From NCBI GenBank assembly GCA_947646735.1, contig CANTFK010000766.1, forward strand, positions 372,001 through 436,000: a DNA stretch of 64,000 nucleotides, written 5' to 3'. The position numbers and the translations under genes were made by a program. The notes under the pieces are model-generated. The model made no database searches. It was not told the DNA's origin and was given only the letters and a program-made list of their open reading frames with translations. Of this stretch, positions 30,731 to 40,499 are shown piece by piece. The first letter of the stretch is position 1, and every line of letters begins with the position of its first letter. The stretch is from Peronospora farinosa. Its lineage: Eukaryota; Oomycota; Peronosporomycetes; Peronosporales; Peronosporaceae.

Positions 30731-30930
30731 CGTTGGAATGTGTCCATGATATCTTGTACGTAAAACGGATTCTACAAAGGCGCCAATATATTAAAGTCGC
30801 GAGTCCACCTCGCGACGCGTCTTTGATTACAAGCCTTCCAATGGTCTCTTGGAAGCATTTCCTACGTGACCTTGAGGGGGTTACTGTAGAACAAGTGTGT
30901 ACGATCACCAACGAGGTGATTACCCCGACG

Positions 30931-31220
30931 AAAGAGGATTGTTAGCAATGCGCACTCATTAAGTTTCGCGAGCATCTCCTTGGTGAACGTACGTTTGCTT
31001 TGTACACCGATCATGCATCGCTGCGCACAGCGATGAAGAGCCCACACCTGTCCCAACGGTTGGCACGATGGCTCTCATTCTTCTCTGAGTACAACTTCGT
31101 CGTGCATTACAAGCCAGGCAAGACCAATATTCTCGCTGACGCCTTGTCACGACGTCCCGACTACGATCCTCGGACTGCTCTGAGTCGCCAGGCTACTGAT
31201 GACGAGGACGATGATGACCG
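30931..31220 (+). pseudogene. Element B RNase H remnant at RT-deletion junction
   Basis: Just after a TAG at 30943-30945 the frame reads as the second half of a Ty3/gypsy RNase H (FALYTDHASLRTA, HYKPGKTNILADALSRRPDY). The whole RT and the first part of RNase H are missing, placing a deletion junction at about 30930-30945. The frame shifts near 31220 into the integrase. Confidence 0.85.
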
Positions 31221-33090
31221 ATGTGCAATGTGTGTATCGCTGAACTTAACTCGGGTTACACCCGAGCCGTTTTATTTGATGAGATCGTCGCAGCGTACAA
31301 GAGTGACTCAGATTATGCAGACATTATCGAGTATCTGCGTGCTCCCAGCGATGCTGCACTGGGAGCATTATACCTTACCAAGCGCGGCCATATTCATCGA
31401 TACAGTTTAGATGGCGATTTGCTTCGGTATAGCATCGACCAATTCGATTTTTCTCGCACGGTGATGAATAATGACATGGATTTGCGTGCAAGAATCATTC
31501 ACGAGTATCACGATGCTCCTGCTGGCGGCCATTTAGGTCGCGAAAAGACTTTCGCGGCTGTGTCTCGAGACTTCTTCTGGCCCCATATGTATAAGTAGGT
31601 ACGCAACTGGATCCGAACGTGTGAAATATGCCAGCGTGTGAAGCCATCTCCATCGACACAGGCTCCCTTGCGATCGTTGCCAATTGAAGAAGAGGCCTGG
31701 AGGTCAGCTTCGATGGACTTTATCTTCAGGCTTGCGCCCGATAGCCAAGCTCGAACGGGCATCTTGGTCTTTGTTGACAGATTCAGCAAGATGACACATC
31801 TCGTGCCTGTTCACGCTAAGGTCACCGCGGCAGAGACCGCGGCGCACTTCATCGACGCGGTGTTCCGTCATCATGGCCTTTCAGAAAACATTGTTTCGGA
31901 CCGTGACCCGCGATTTACGTCCGCATTTTGGACGTCACTTTTCGAGCTCCTCGGGACAAAACTGCCGATGTCGATTGCAGCCCATCCGTTTCCGGATGGG
32001 CAGACCGAGCGCGTGAACCGGGTCCTCGAAGATGTTCTTCAAAGTTATGCTACGTCATTTACAAGTTGGAGTGCATTTTTACCACTCGCTGAGTTCGCAC
32101 TCAACAACGCCGTACACGCGTCAACAGGGTTGACGCCATTTTTTGTGAATTCGGCTCGTCACCCTCGTGTTCCTACTGTCCTGGCCGTGGGGCGACCCAT
32201 GGCTCCACTCTGGGGGGGATAAAGGTGATAAACCAAGATCGAGTGCAGCTCACGGTATTTTGAGCGCGAATGCAGTAACCCGATCCAAGGCAAAGACGGC
32301 CACTTTGACGCCATCAGACGTGGCGTCCCCATTAGCTCGAAGGACTGATCATACGTTGATTGACCCGTCTTCGGGTAAGCGCTCGCCTACTGCCAACTAC
32401 GCGCCGATTGAGTCGGCGCGACCAATTGATGACATGGCTGTGTCGGAATTTATACTCCAACGTCAAGCCATCACCCGGTTTGTACGCGACGCACTACAAT
32501 CTGCGGTAGATCAACAGAAGGAGAACGCTGACAAACATGGCAGAAAGAACATAAGCAAGTTTGAGAAAGGTGACCGTGTATTATTATCTACGGAAGGTTT
32601 AAGGGATTCAGCGGTCACTAATCTGGGCGCGTGTAAACTCGCGCCACGCTTCATCGGTCCATTAAAGGTTCTGAAGGCAATCGGCGACGCTTATACACTC
32701 GACGTATCCTCTTCACTGCGACTCCACCCGACATTCTATGTCAGGCGGCTGAAGAAATATCGTCCGGCTACGCTTCACGGTTTGGCTCCGACGCCGGCTT
32801 CAGGGGTTCGTAAGTCGAACGGCCTTCCCGTCGTGCTCGACGCGCCGATGACATGGGGCGGGGTTTCGATCCCGTCTGAACCTGACCAAGCACCTGGCGC
32901 TCCAGAACCCTTATCCGTTCGAGCAGTTCACGGTTCGACTGCCGGGTCTCACTCGAAGTCTTCTCCGCCCGGGCAGCACGTTCACTGGCAGCCTCAGCCT
33001 CCAGCCGAGCATCGGCAGCTATGTTCACGGCCTGATCAACATCGTCCTGAGCAACCAGGACCATCGCGAGGGCCCTCCTCCGCTTGTTGA
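31221..33090 (+). pseudogene. Element B integrase
   Basis: Zinc-binding N-terminus (HEYHDAPAGGHLG, then CEICQRVK), with an in-frame TAG at 31596-31598 between them. The catalytic core keeps the D-D-E residues: D in MDFIF, D in VSDRDPRF, and E in DGQTERVNRVLED. The frame shifts at about 32200, then the C-terminal beta-barrel region with FEKGDRVLLST and the GPxxV motif follows. Broken by one stop and one or two frameshifts. Confidence 0.92.
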
Positions 33091-33103
33091 CCCGGAGGGA
33101 CAG

Positions 33104-33700
33104 GTGCGTTGGATTGTAGACCGCATTGTGGGTCACGAGGACCCTCCACAACCAGTACTGCAGTCGGCTCATGAGAAGCGCGCGGTTCCGTCCGTGCGCA
33201 GGTACCGAGTATGTTGGATTGGATTCCCTCCCGAGCAGGATACATGGGAACCACGTTCCTCGCTCCTTCGTGACGTTCCAGATGTGGTTCTATCGTATGA
33301 AGCCACGAAGTCGGACTATTCCAAGGCGGGCGAGCACGCGAACGCTCTCGTGAAAAACGAGAGCGGTAAGGAGATCCACGTCGTCGGGAACGGGAACGAT
33401 GACGCGAACGAGAACGATGTCGCGAACGAAAACGATGCCGTGAACGAGAACGATGTCGCAAACGAGAACGATGCCGTGAACAAGAATGTCGCGGTGAATA
33501 CATATCACGATTGCGAGGCGAGAATCGCGCAGCAGGACGGGCAAGCGAACGTGTCGCTACCCTGCGCTGATGATACCGCGGAGATTGACTCCGCTGTCGT
33601 GAGTGGTGCTGCCAGCGAGGCGCACCACGAAAAACTGCGCTTCTCCGTTCGCTCAGACTTCGCTCATACTTTGCAATCAAACTTCGTTCGCGATCACTGA
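33104..33700 (+). pseudogene. Element B chromodomain and acidic tail
   Basis: A chromodomain (RWIVDRIVGHED, then YRVCWIGFPPEQDTWEP) follows the integrase after a one-base frame change near 33080, classifying the element as a chromovirus. The tail contains tandem NENDVA/NENDAV hexapeptides (18-base units, 33400-33485). Stop TGA at 33698-33700. Confidence 0.88.
33400..33485 (+). repeat. 18-base tandem repeat, read as NENDVA (sense) and Arg/Ser/His-rich (antisense)
   Basis: Four to five near-identical 18-base units (AACGAGAACGATGTCGCG type). The plus strand encodes NENDVA units; the minus strand in the antisense frame encodes RSRHRS-type repeats. Confidence 0.85.
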
Positions 33701-34227
33701 GTGGACACTCAGCGATGTGTCGTCGCCATTCGTCATGAGTTGGGCGTGGAGTTGAGTCACAAGATTGGCACATGGACGAAGCAGAGACGGTCCTCCTTCC
33801 AAGCATCCTCACACACTCTTTCGCGTAGCGCGCCGATGGAGTGATCGGCGCGAAGCTCCTCTCGATTGGCGAGCCATAATTAGAAGCTGCTACCATCCTT
33901 GAGCATCCGATTTTAACGTTGGATGAAGGCACACCAAGAACGTTGTAGAGCTTCATGCTCGATTCCATCAAGACCTTTCCCGCGCAATTTTCGAAATCGG
34001 CGGAAGTAGTCCCGCATCATGTCCAGCGAATCCGGAGCGTGAGCTCCCGACAAGTCGTATAGTGACCAAAGTATGAGCTGACGCGCCATGATGCTGGTTA
34101 ACGCACTCCCGCTGATGTTTCTTGGGAGTGCTGTTGGATTGGGTATTGGGTCTCCGGACATTGCTTGTTCGTTTGTGGGCGAAGTATTTTCGACAGTTGA
34201 GCACTCACGGTTGGTGAGCGCTGTCAT

Positions 34228-34240
34228 GAGAAGGGGGTGA
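34228..34240 (+). promoter_or_regulatory. Element B polypurine tract
   Basis: GAGAAGGGGGTGA directly before the 3' LTR, the expected plus-strand primer position. Confidence 0.85.
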
Positions 34241-34581
34241 TGTAATGGGCTACATTACACATATAGCATTAACACAAATAAACAATTACATATGTAGGCA
34301 GGTGCTGGGCCCGAATAGCGGGCACAGCGTGGTAATTTATTATTGGTTCATTATTGGGCCTAAAGTCCCCAATATGGACCAATGATAAATCAACCTGAAA
34401 TTGTGTGGTTCCCGAAAGGCAGGAACACTGTCGTATTTATTACGACTAAAATCTTCGTAATTAGTACGAATTAAACCAAAATAAAAATCAGAGTTAAATT
34501 TACTTAATACCTAATACTTGGGCTTGAGTCTTCCTCGAGCGCGTGTGTAAGCTAGTGACGGTACGTTCTATCCCCGTTACA
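34241..34581 (+). repeat. Element B 3' LTR
   Basis: 341 bp, same ends as the 5' copy. Confidence 0.97.
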
Positions 34582-34586
34582 AGGTA
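34582..34586 (+). repeat. Target-site duplication of element B, right copy (AGGTA)
   Basis: Identical to 28163-28167. Confidence 0.95.
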
Positions 34587-34625
34587 CAAATGGTGTACGA
34601 GCATACTTAGAAAAGGTTAAGGCGA
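34587..34625 (+). pseudogene. Element A reverse transcriptase, continuation after element B
   Basis: The first bases after the right target duplication continue the RT of element A in the same frame as before the insertion (NGVRAYLEKVKA, equivalent to the segment after the thumb region in element C). After about 34625 the sequence turns into a repeat array. Confidence 0.85.
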
Positions 34626-34985
34626 GACCCTGCACTTTCTCGGGGTCCTGGACCACGTTAAACCCTGGACCACCCTAACCCTGGACCACCTTAACCCGGG
34701 ACCACCTTTGACCCTATACCACATTGGGCTCCAGGATCCTCAAGACCCTGGACTTCCTCGGGGTTCTGGACCACCTTTACCCGGGACCACCTTTACCCGG
34801 GACCCCCTTGGAATCTGGACCTCCTTGTATCCTGGGCGATCTCTATGTCCTACACCACCTTGGGATCCAGGTCCTACGAGACTTTGGACCACCTCGGGGT
34901 ACTGGTCTTTCGGGGTCTTATACCTTCGAGGCACTAGACCTTCGGGCTCCTGGACTTGTCCCGGCTCTGTACTTTAGGAAACCCA
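34626..34985 (+). repeat. Degenerate minisatellite, unit about 16-18 bp
   Basis: About 20 imperfect units built on CCTGGACCACCTTAAC. Units are clearest at 34650-34720 and 34765-34810 and fade towards 34985. Open frames across it are only products of the repeat. Confidence 0.82.
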
Positions 34986-35128
34986 TATCCTTCCTATAAT
35001 TCATAGGGCCCTAGTCGTAAATACTGTCATTCTTTTAAAGGAAGTGACAGGGCCCTCTCATGCCAGATAATATAGTAGCTGCGGAGGACCTCAATTTCCC
35101 TGTCAGATCTTCACACACATTTGTTCGA
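34986..35128. other. Unassigned stretch between minisatellite and element A'
   Basis: About 140 bases that match neither element A nor the LTRs; includes a short inverted GGGCCCT pair. Confidence 0.3.
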
Positions 35129-35214
35129 TTACTATAAGCATAAGGGTAGCTTTAGAGTCCGCAACAGTAGGGCATCCCCTTACTGCGCTCCCACATCTCC
35201 CAACACATCGTGGG

Positions 35215-35531
35215 TGTAACGGGCTAAGAACCCGTTACCGTCATACACTAGAAGGGCGTTGAGGAAGCGCTCTTCATTAATTCGTAAATATAACTCTGTT
35301 TTATTTTTGTTTTGTTTGGATTCGCAGTAAGTGCGAATATGTTCCCTAGCTCATGGGAACCACTCAATATGGTAGTCAATTTATTATTGGCTAATTATTG
35401 GGTCTGGCACCCCAAAAAAAAACCAAAAATAAAATGACGCGCAGTATCCGCTAATCGGATAATACCCTATGCCTACTTATGTAATTATGTATTAATCCTA
35501 TAACTACTCATGTAATAGGTGCCTCATTACA
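35215..35531 (-). repeat. Solo LTR of the element D family, inside A'
   Basis: 317 bp, reverse complement of the LTR at 62090-62407 with a high level of identity by eye. It ends TGTAACGGGC...CATTACA on the plus strand. Flanks are GTGGG on the left and TTGGG on the right; the uninterrupted element A sequence suggests the target was TTGGG and the left copy has one change. Confidence 0.88.
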
Positions 35532-36463
35532 TTGGGCAGTTGCTACCCCGTGCGACGTGCACGCTGGTTCTTCGCGCTTTCCTTCGGGTAGGAAGCCTTT
35601 TTGTTGGCTGCCTTAGCACCAGCAGCAAGTTTGGGATAGCAGCGAGCCATCATATGGCCGCGCTTACCGCAATTGTAGCAGATCACGTTTGCATTGTCTA
35701 ACTCCGTGGAGTGGCATCCGACTTCTCAGCCGATGACTTATAATAAGCTGTCGCCGAGGCACTGTTGTAGGATTGCTCCTCAACCATGGCAATATCAATT
35801 GCCTCTTTCATTGTCTTTGGCATCTTTCTGAAAATGGCCTGACACGATGGGCCATGCCGTAGTCCATTCATGAACGTAGGCACCTGATTGTGTTCCGGTA
35901 TCGGACCCACATTGAAGGATGCAGACAGCGAACGCATCTCCTACACATACTCTTGTAGAGATCGTTTCGCCTGTCGTGCTTTAAAGAAGCGCGCCTGAAG
36001 TATCACTTCATTGTTAGGCGGCTGGTATATGGCACGAATCTTTGTCTTAAAATTTCTTACGATGGAAACGCATCAGCGTTTGCCATAATGCAGAGTAAGC
36101 TGGATTTGCTACGCAAATTTGACATGGCATACGACACCATCGTGGTCTCATCTTCGATGAGCTGCGCCATACCTCATTGCTCCACTACTAAAAGCCAGTG
36201 GACAATCGTATGTGGTGCAGTCTCCATCAAACTTCGGAGGGTCCATCCGAATGTTCCTCGGTTGATGAGACCGGGCAGAGAGCGTCTCAACAGTTCTTTT
36301 GAGCGCCTCATTCCGAGCTTGTTCACACAAAAGATCATCTTGAGTCTTACCAATGGACTCAGCCGTTCCTTGGCTGTTTGCCTCGGACGCATTTACAGGC
36401 TATCCATGCAGCAACGTCTCAAATTGATCTAATTGAGCATTAAGTTTCTCAGGAGGACAATGC
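35532..36463 (-). pseudogene. Element A' gag remnant
   Basis: Minus-strand gag with the same lesions pattern as element A. The frame at 35937-35698 carries MRSLSASFNVGPIPEH and the pre-zinc-knuckle region. The knuckle itself is around 35640-35690. Confidence 0.8.
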
Positions 36464-36631
36464 AAGAGGTCGAGAAGAGCTTGTTTACCAAGTCTCTGCG
36501 CCAAATGCCTGTCAACTCTATATGATTTTTAAAGAGGTGAGGAAAATCCCCCCAATCCATGCTGAGGGCCATTCGATTCACACGCACGTTCAGAGAGACG
36601 GATAGTGGGAAGGACTACTAGTGCTACTAAG

Positions 36632-36980
36632 TGTAGACTGGCGCTTCGAAGAAGCTGCCACGTACTTCGCGGGCAGACATCTTCGAGCAGCGTGAGGAAG
36701 CGGTTAGACCGTCTTACCTCCGCGTGCGGTGGTGGTGTTGGTCGGCGCCGCTGAAATAACCGTTTTCGGTCGCCTAAGCGAACCGCGCAACGAACTTTAT
36801 AACAAACGCCTTATTGCTTCGCGGAAGCTGTTACCAGTCTTCCCGCGCGCAGTGAGTGTGATGTAGTAAATTCAAGACTGACTTATATTTAATAGAAAAT
36901 CATTAAATATAAATTTTATTTACTGATTGGGTAAATATGCAAAGATCGGATACGCGTCTCTTAAGATGCGTATCCCTACA
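36632..36980 (-). repeat. Candidate 5' LTR of A'
   Basis: 349 bp with TGTAG...CTACA ends. On the minus strand it is followed by a sequence (TTAGTAGCACTAGTAGTCC) matching the primer-binding sites of elements B and C. No second copy is present in the window, so the boundaries rest on these signals only. Confidence 0.65.
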
Positions 36981-38452
36981 TGCGGGCTTAAATATATTTA
37001 TGCTCGATGATGACGTCCGTCTGTGACGTCGTCGATACGCCTAGTCCCAACTGGGCGTCATCCCTGTTGAATGTAAATCCATCAATGGATATCACATTCA
37101 CGAAAGTGGGTCGCATTGATGTGCCTCACCCAAGTGAGAGGTCTAAGATACCAAATACCTCTTTTGTTCTCCCCGTTAAGTATCATATACTTGAAGGACT
37201 CAATAACTATTGGCTCGTTACAGCAGCCGGGTAATGCTGACCATAATACCGAAAGACAAAGGGAGTAGCATAAGAGTCGATGAGGTCTGCCTTGATGGTA
37301 TTAAGGCATTCTTATATATCCAACGGTCTTTCCGTGTACGATAAGATACTTTTTGCTTTGATGGATGTCACCCCTGGTCCAAAATGCCTGCAACTGCAGG
37401 GTTTGGCGCGTGTAATCGAAAACTCGAGCACCTATATTTTCGACGTAAAAACATTGCTGCAAGTCCTATGCTGTCATTTCCTTCCTCTGTATTGTCTGCT
37501 ATGACCGCGTGTCGTTCCCAAGGACTGGATGCGTAGTCCTTGAGAAATCATATGAGTTTATTAAGTGAATATTGCCACGTCATGTTTGGTCAAGCACAAT
37601 TAACTTTTTGTATAATTTTCCATTTGGATGACATGCGGTATGCGGTCTTTTAAATGTAAGAGCCCGACCTCCTCAACCCCTAGCTCAAGAGTTGCCGCCA
37701 TCTGTCCAATTAAACATGGTCGGTGGAGACTGTAGGCATTTTTGACGCTGTGTCTTGAGAGCTGCTAAACTTTTCTGAACCGGGTGACGCGGATGAATCG
37801 GCCGATTCCACTAATACGGCGAAGGTTGAACTTATTGTCACCTGTATCGCCACTAAAAGCGCAAGCATGCAATTTCACCACCTGCTCGACACTGCCATTG
37901 TAAATGGTCTTCGATAGATCTAAAGAGTCCACGGATGTAAGAACCTATTCGACCTGTCTGCCCCTGATCAATCAACTCCACTCTACTTGAGCTTCTAGTC
38001 GAAAGGTGACTAACTCTTCCCTTTCTAGAACCTGAGACCGGCTGTGGGGTAAGAGAGGGGAGTTAAACTGGGTCGCAAGTTGTGCAAGACCGTCGCACCA
38101 GCTGGAAACACTTGAATTTGATCAAAAAACTCGCTCGAGGTGTGAAAGACCAAGCTCCCCATCTGAGTTGCCACGTTCTTGACATCTATGTGCATGGTTC
38201 CAGTATAGACATGGCACGATTACCGACGTGGTGCTGCAGATGAAAGACAAAAGCAGGAATTGCTGATCTGGAATTCAATATCGGATCCCGTTAAAAGATA
38301 CTTCCAGACGCGTACGAAAGATATGCCGAATGCACCTGGAAACCATTAAAATTCAATGACTTGTTCTTTAATGAAACTCATTGATGGCTTCCGTGTCACG
38401 AATTTTCTACCTGTCACGATGTCAATGATGTGCAAAGTTTATGAACTGCATC
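36981..38452. other. Unassigned region left of element C
   Basis: About 1.5 kb with only short open frames (for example 37007-37234 and 37280-37504, plus). I recognise no domain. It may be decayed repeat DNA. It was contiguous with the sequence starting at 46034 before element C inserted. Confidence 0.4.
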
Positions 38453-38457
38453 GTCCG
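38453..38457 (+). repeat. Target-site duplication of element C, left copy (GTCCG)
   Basis: Identical to 46029-46033. Confidence 0.92.
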
Positions 38458-39098
38458 TGTAGCGGAGCTGCACAGCTCTTTAGCCAGAGGAAGACCTTTA
38501 GGCTGAAAGCCTCTTAGTTCTATAGAACTAAATAGAGTTGACGGCTAAATCCACTTAGTTCTAAGGAATTAATTAAACGGCTTAAATGTCACCCTGTTTT
38601 AAGGAACTAGGAAAGAAATTTTTAGTCTGCAAGCAATAAGCTTAAGGTTCAGAGAACCGACGCACAGAGTGCAAGAAAAAGCTAGAAGCTTAAGGTTCAG
38701 AGAACCAACGCACGAAGTGCACAAGAGAACAAGTCAGAGGTACTTACGATCTAAAACTCAAAATGAGAACTGATTGTATTTACGCATTAAGATTTTATGA
38801 ATAGTCCTACTTTAAGTACCCTGCACTAGATTAATTACTATAACAGTAATTATAATATGCAGACTTTGTTATTGGACGATGTATCGTCTAAACATCTGTG
38901 TATGATGTACTTTGTACAGCTTTATCGATTTATCGAATCTTAATCGATAGGATACGGTATTATTGAATACCGTACCTTAACGCTCATACTCAATACCTCT
39001 CTACAGAGAAGTATTAAGAATACATTATATGCAATAAAGGAAAACTTTAACCGTAAAATTTCGGAATGATGTTACAACCATCGTGTCACCCCGTTACA
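38458..39098 (-). repeat. Element C 3' LTR (left)
   Basis: 641 bp; on the plus strand it begins TGTAGCGGAG and ends CCCCGTTACA. Clearly similar to the right LTR, including the perfect palindrome TTAGTTCTATAGAACTAA and several short hairpins. Confidence 0.92.
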
Positions 39099-39208
39099 CT
39101 CTCCCCACCAGACTGACGTTCCCATAGAATGTCATTCGACACCTTTCCTCTTTTGAGGTAGAGCTTTAGCGAACGTTTAAGCCTTACGGTTTGTTCACGG
39201 CACACAAC

Positions 39209-40492
39209 ATGACGCCTCCTGGCAATGAGTCACAGACTCTACGGGACCTCATTGAAGGAGACCTTGACGAAGCGGTTGATTACGAACGTGACACAGTCTT
39301 TGTGGGACCCGATGGGTCCCCTTTAGTCACCCTCACGGGTGAAGATGACATTAGTCATGCACCGAATCCGTTCCCTGAACGTGGTGCTGCAGATGCGCTA
39401 ACAGCGTTACGTTACCCGCCTGACGTATCGTCAACGGCGACGGTTACTAACCCACTAGAAGAACAACAGCAGCCGACCATTGATCAAGAGGAAGGCGCCA
39501 AGCGCTGGACGAAGAATATGGCTAGGCTTCAAAGCCACCGACAGTGTAATCTCAAGCCACCTACTGTGGAAGAACGCCTTAAGGAGGCATCTGGTCATTC
39601 CCTCTCTGGATGGGCCATTGGGACGGAGGCCATTTCACCAGAGGATATCGCTACGCGAACGGCTCTTCGACAACGCTATCTGGAACCCCATATCACTACG
39701 CAAAGCCAATACTTGGCACGCCTTAACAGGCAAGTGCGCGGTGCACCAGTACCTCCTATAAAGGGTGTTTCCATTCTTCTATTCGCGAGAGAAACCGAGG
39801 AGGAAGAGGGTACGACTTTTAGCCACCGGGCTCATCATGCGCGACGTTTAAGCAGCATGTGGGCTCTACGGACAAGAGCCGACGTGGCAGATGTTCGTCT
39901 CAAACGGAAAATGCTTTAAGATTACGCTAAACTGAAGGCCCGAGGAAAATTGAAGTCTCAACAAACGCAATATGCGTCTGCTACCCAGCACTCCAATGTA
40001 TCGTCTACACCTGTAGCCTCCAGTTCACTACAGGCCAAGGCCGCTAACTCGCCTATCCTCACCACTACTGGTGAGAAGCGCCATCGCCAACAGGTTGGCC
40101 CTGCGCACGACGTTCAAAGAAGTTCACGGCGTACGGGCAATCCTTCCGAAGGGGAACATCGGTTTCCCATGAATTCCACGACTCGGGATATCCCCGCCAC
40201 TTCACCAGATACTGGTTTCGACCGTGGCGGCGACGCTTCTGCAGAAGAATATCTACATGGAACTGAAGGTTCCCCTGTCCATCAAGCAATGCCCGAGGGG
40301 CCCGGTGTACCGGCACAATCTCATGCCGAACTCCTTCAAGAGGTGAAGTGGCTTTGTGAGACTGTGCAGAAGATGAATGCCCGCTTCGAGTCGCTGGAGC
40401 AGAGCCGAACCCGTGTGGAGGGACAGCTTGACCTCTTGGTTAAAATGATACGTCGTGAGGCAGTGCCTATGAGCTCGGCGCGAGCGCCTTAG
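39209..40492 (+). pseudogene. Element C antisense gene, one in-frame stop
   Basis: Plus-strand frame opposite to pol, starting 110 bp inside the 3' LTR. It runs 39209-40492 (about 427 codons) with a single TAA at 39917-39919. Element E has a Tyr codon at the matching place, so the stop is probably a recent nonsense mutation. The N-terminal half is acidic, the middle (WTKNMARL, LKEASGHSLSGWAIG) helical, and the C-terminus is a coiled coil (HAELLQEVKWLCETVQKM). It overlaps the chromodomain frame (40065-40316) on the other strand. No sequence similarity to the B/D antisense protein is obvious, but position, direction and C-terminal coiled coil agree. Function unknown. Confidence 0.7.
40065..40316 (-). 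pseudogene. Element C chromodomain
   Basis: Minus-strand frame with a clear chromodomain (NQYLVKWRGYPESWNSWE) and the closing FFERRAQ. Intact over this stretch but not in frame with the integrase. Confidence 0.88.
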
Positions 40493-40499
40493 TATCCTC

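Larger units (their letters stand above)
32768..34227 (-). pseudogene. Element B antisense gene remnant
   Basis: Opposite to pol, three consecutive frames (34227-33913, 33971-33036, 33172-32768) align in order with the intact antisense protein of element D. They cover an N-terminal region ending LQRSWCAFIQR, a middle with LCFVHV and CQSCDS, an Arg/Ser/His-rich stretch, and a C-terminal coiled coil (residues around RVLERQVLGQV). Stops and frameshifts at about 33910, 33760 and 33100 break it. The first ATG lies 14 bp inside the 3' LTR. The region 33700-34227 has no sense-strand gene, yet it still resembles element D at protein level. Confidence 0.72.
28168..34581 (+). mobile_element. Complete chromodomain Ty3/gypsy element B, RT-deleted
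   Basis: 6.4-kb LTR retrotransposon with two 341-bp LTRs (TGTAATGGG...CCCCGTTACA), a perfect 5-bp target duplication AGGTA, a primer-binding site, gag, protease, RNase H, integrase, chromodomain and a polypurine tract. Reverse transcriptase and the start of RNase H are deleted, and several stops and frameshifts occur, so the copy is not autonomous. It also carries an antisense gene remnant near its 3' end. LTRs differ by about six substitutions and two single-base indels, implying a fairly young insertion. Confidence 0.96.
35129..36980 (-). mobile_element. Inverted partial copy A' of element A, with 5' LTR
   Basis: Minus-strand Ty3/gypsy fragment of the same family as element A. From right to left: a candidate 5' LTR (36632-36980), a primer-binding-site-like stretch (about 36606-36631), leader, and gag down to about 35129. 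The 345-base stretch 36088-36432 encodes 111 of 114 identical residues in one shadow frame compared with 25265-25609, so the copies are about 97% alike. It is interrupted by a solo LTR at 35215-35531. Protease, RT and the other LTR are missing. Confidence 0.85.

Noticed and set aside
34708..34999. Gly/Pro-rich open frames near 34.7-35.0 kb
   Set aside because: Products of the 16-18-bp minisatellite, open in several frames.
38500..39100. tRNA or structured RNA gene suggested by hairpins in the element C LTR
   Set aside because: No tRNA-like arm pattern; the hairpins belong to a duplicated LTR with matching ends and target duplication.
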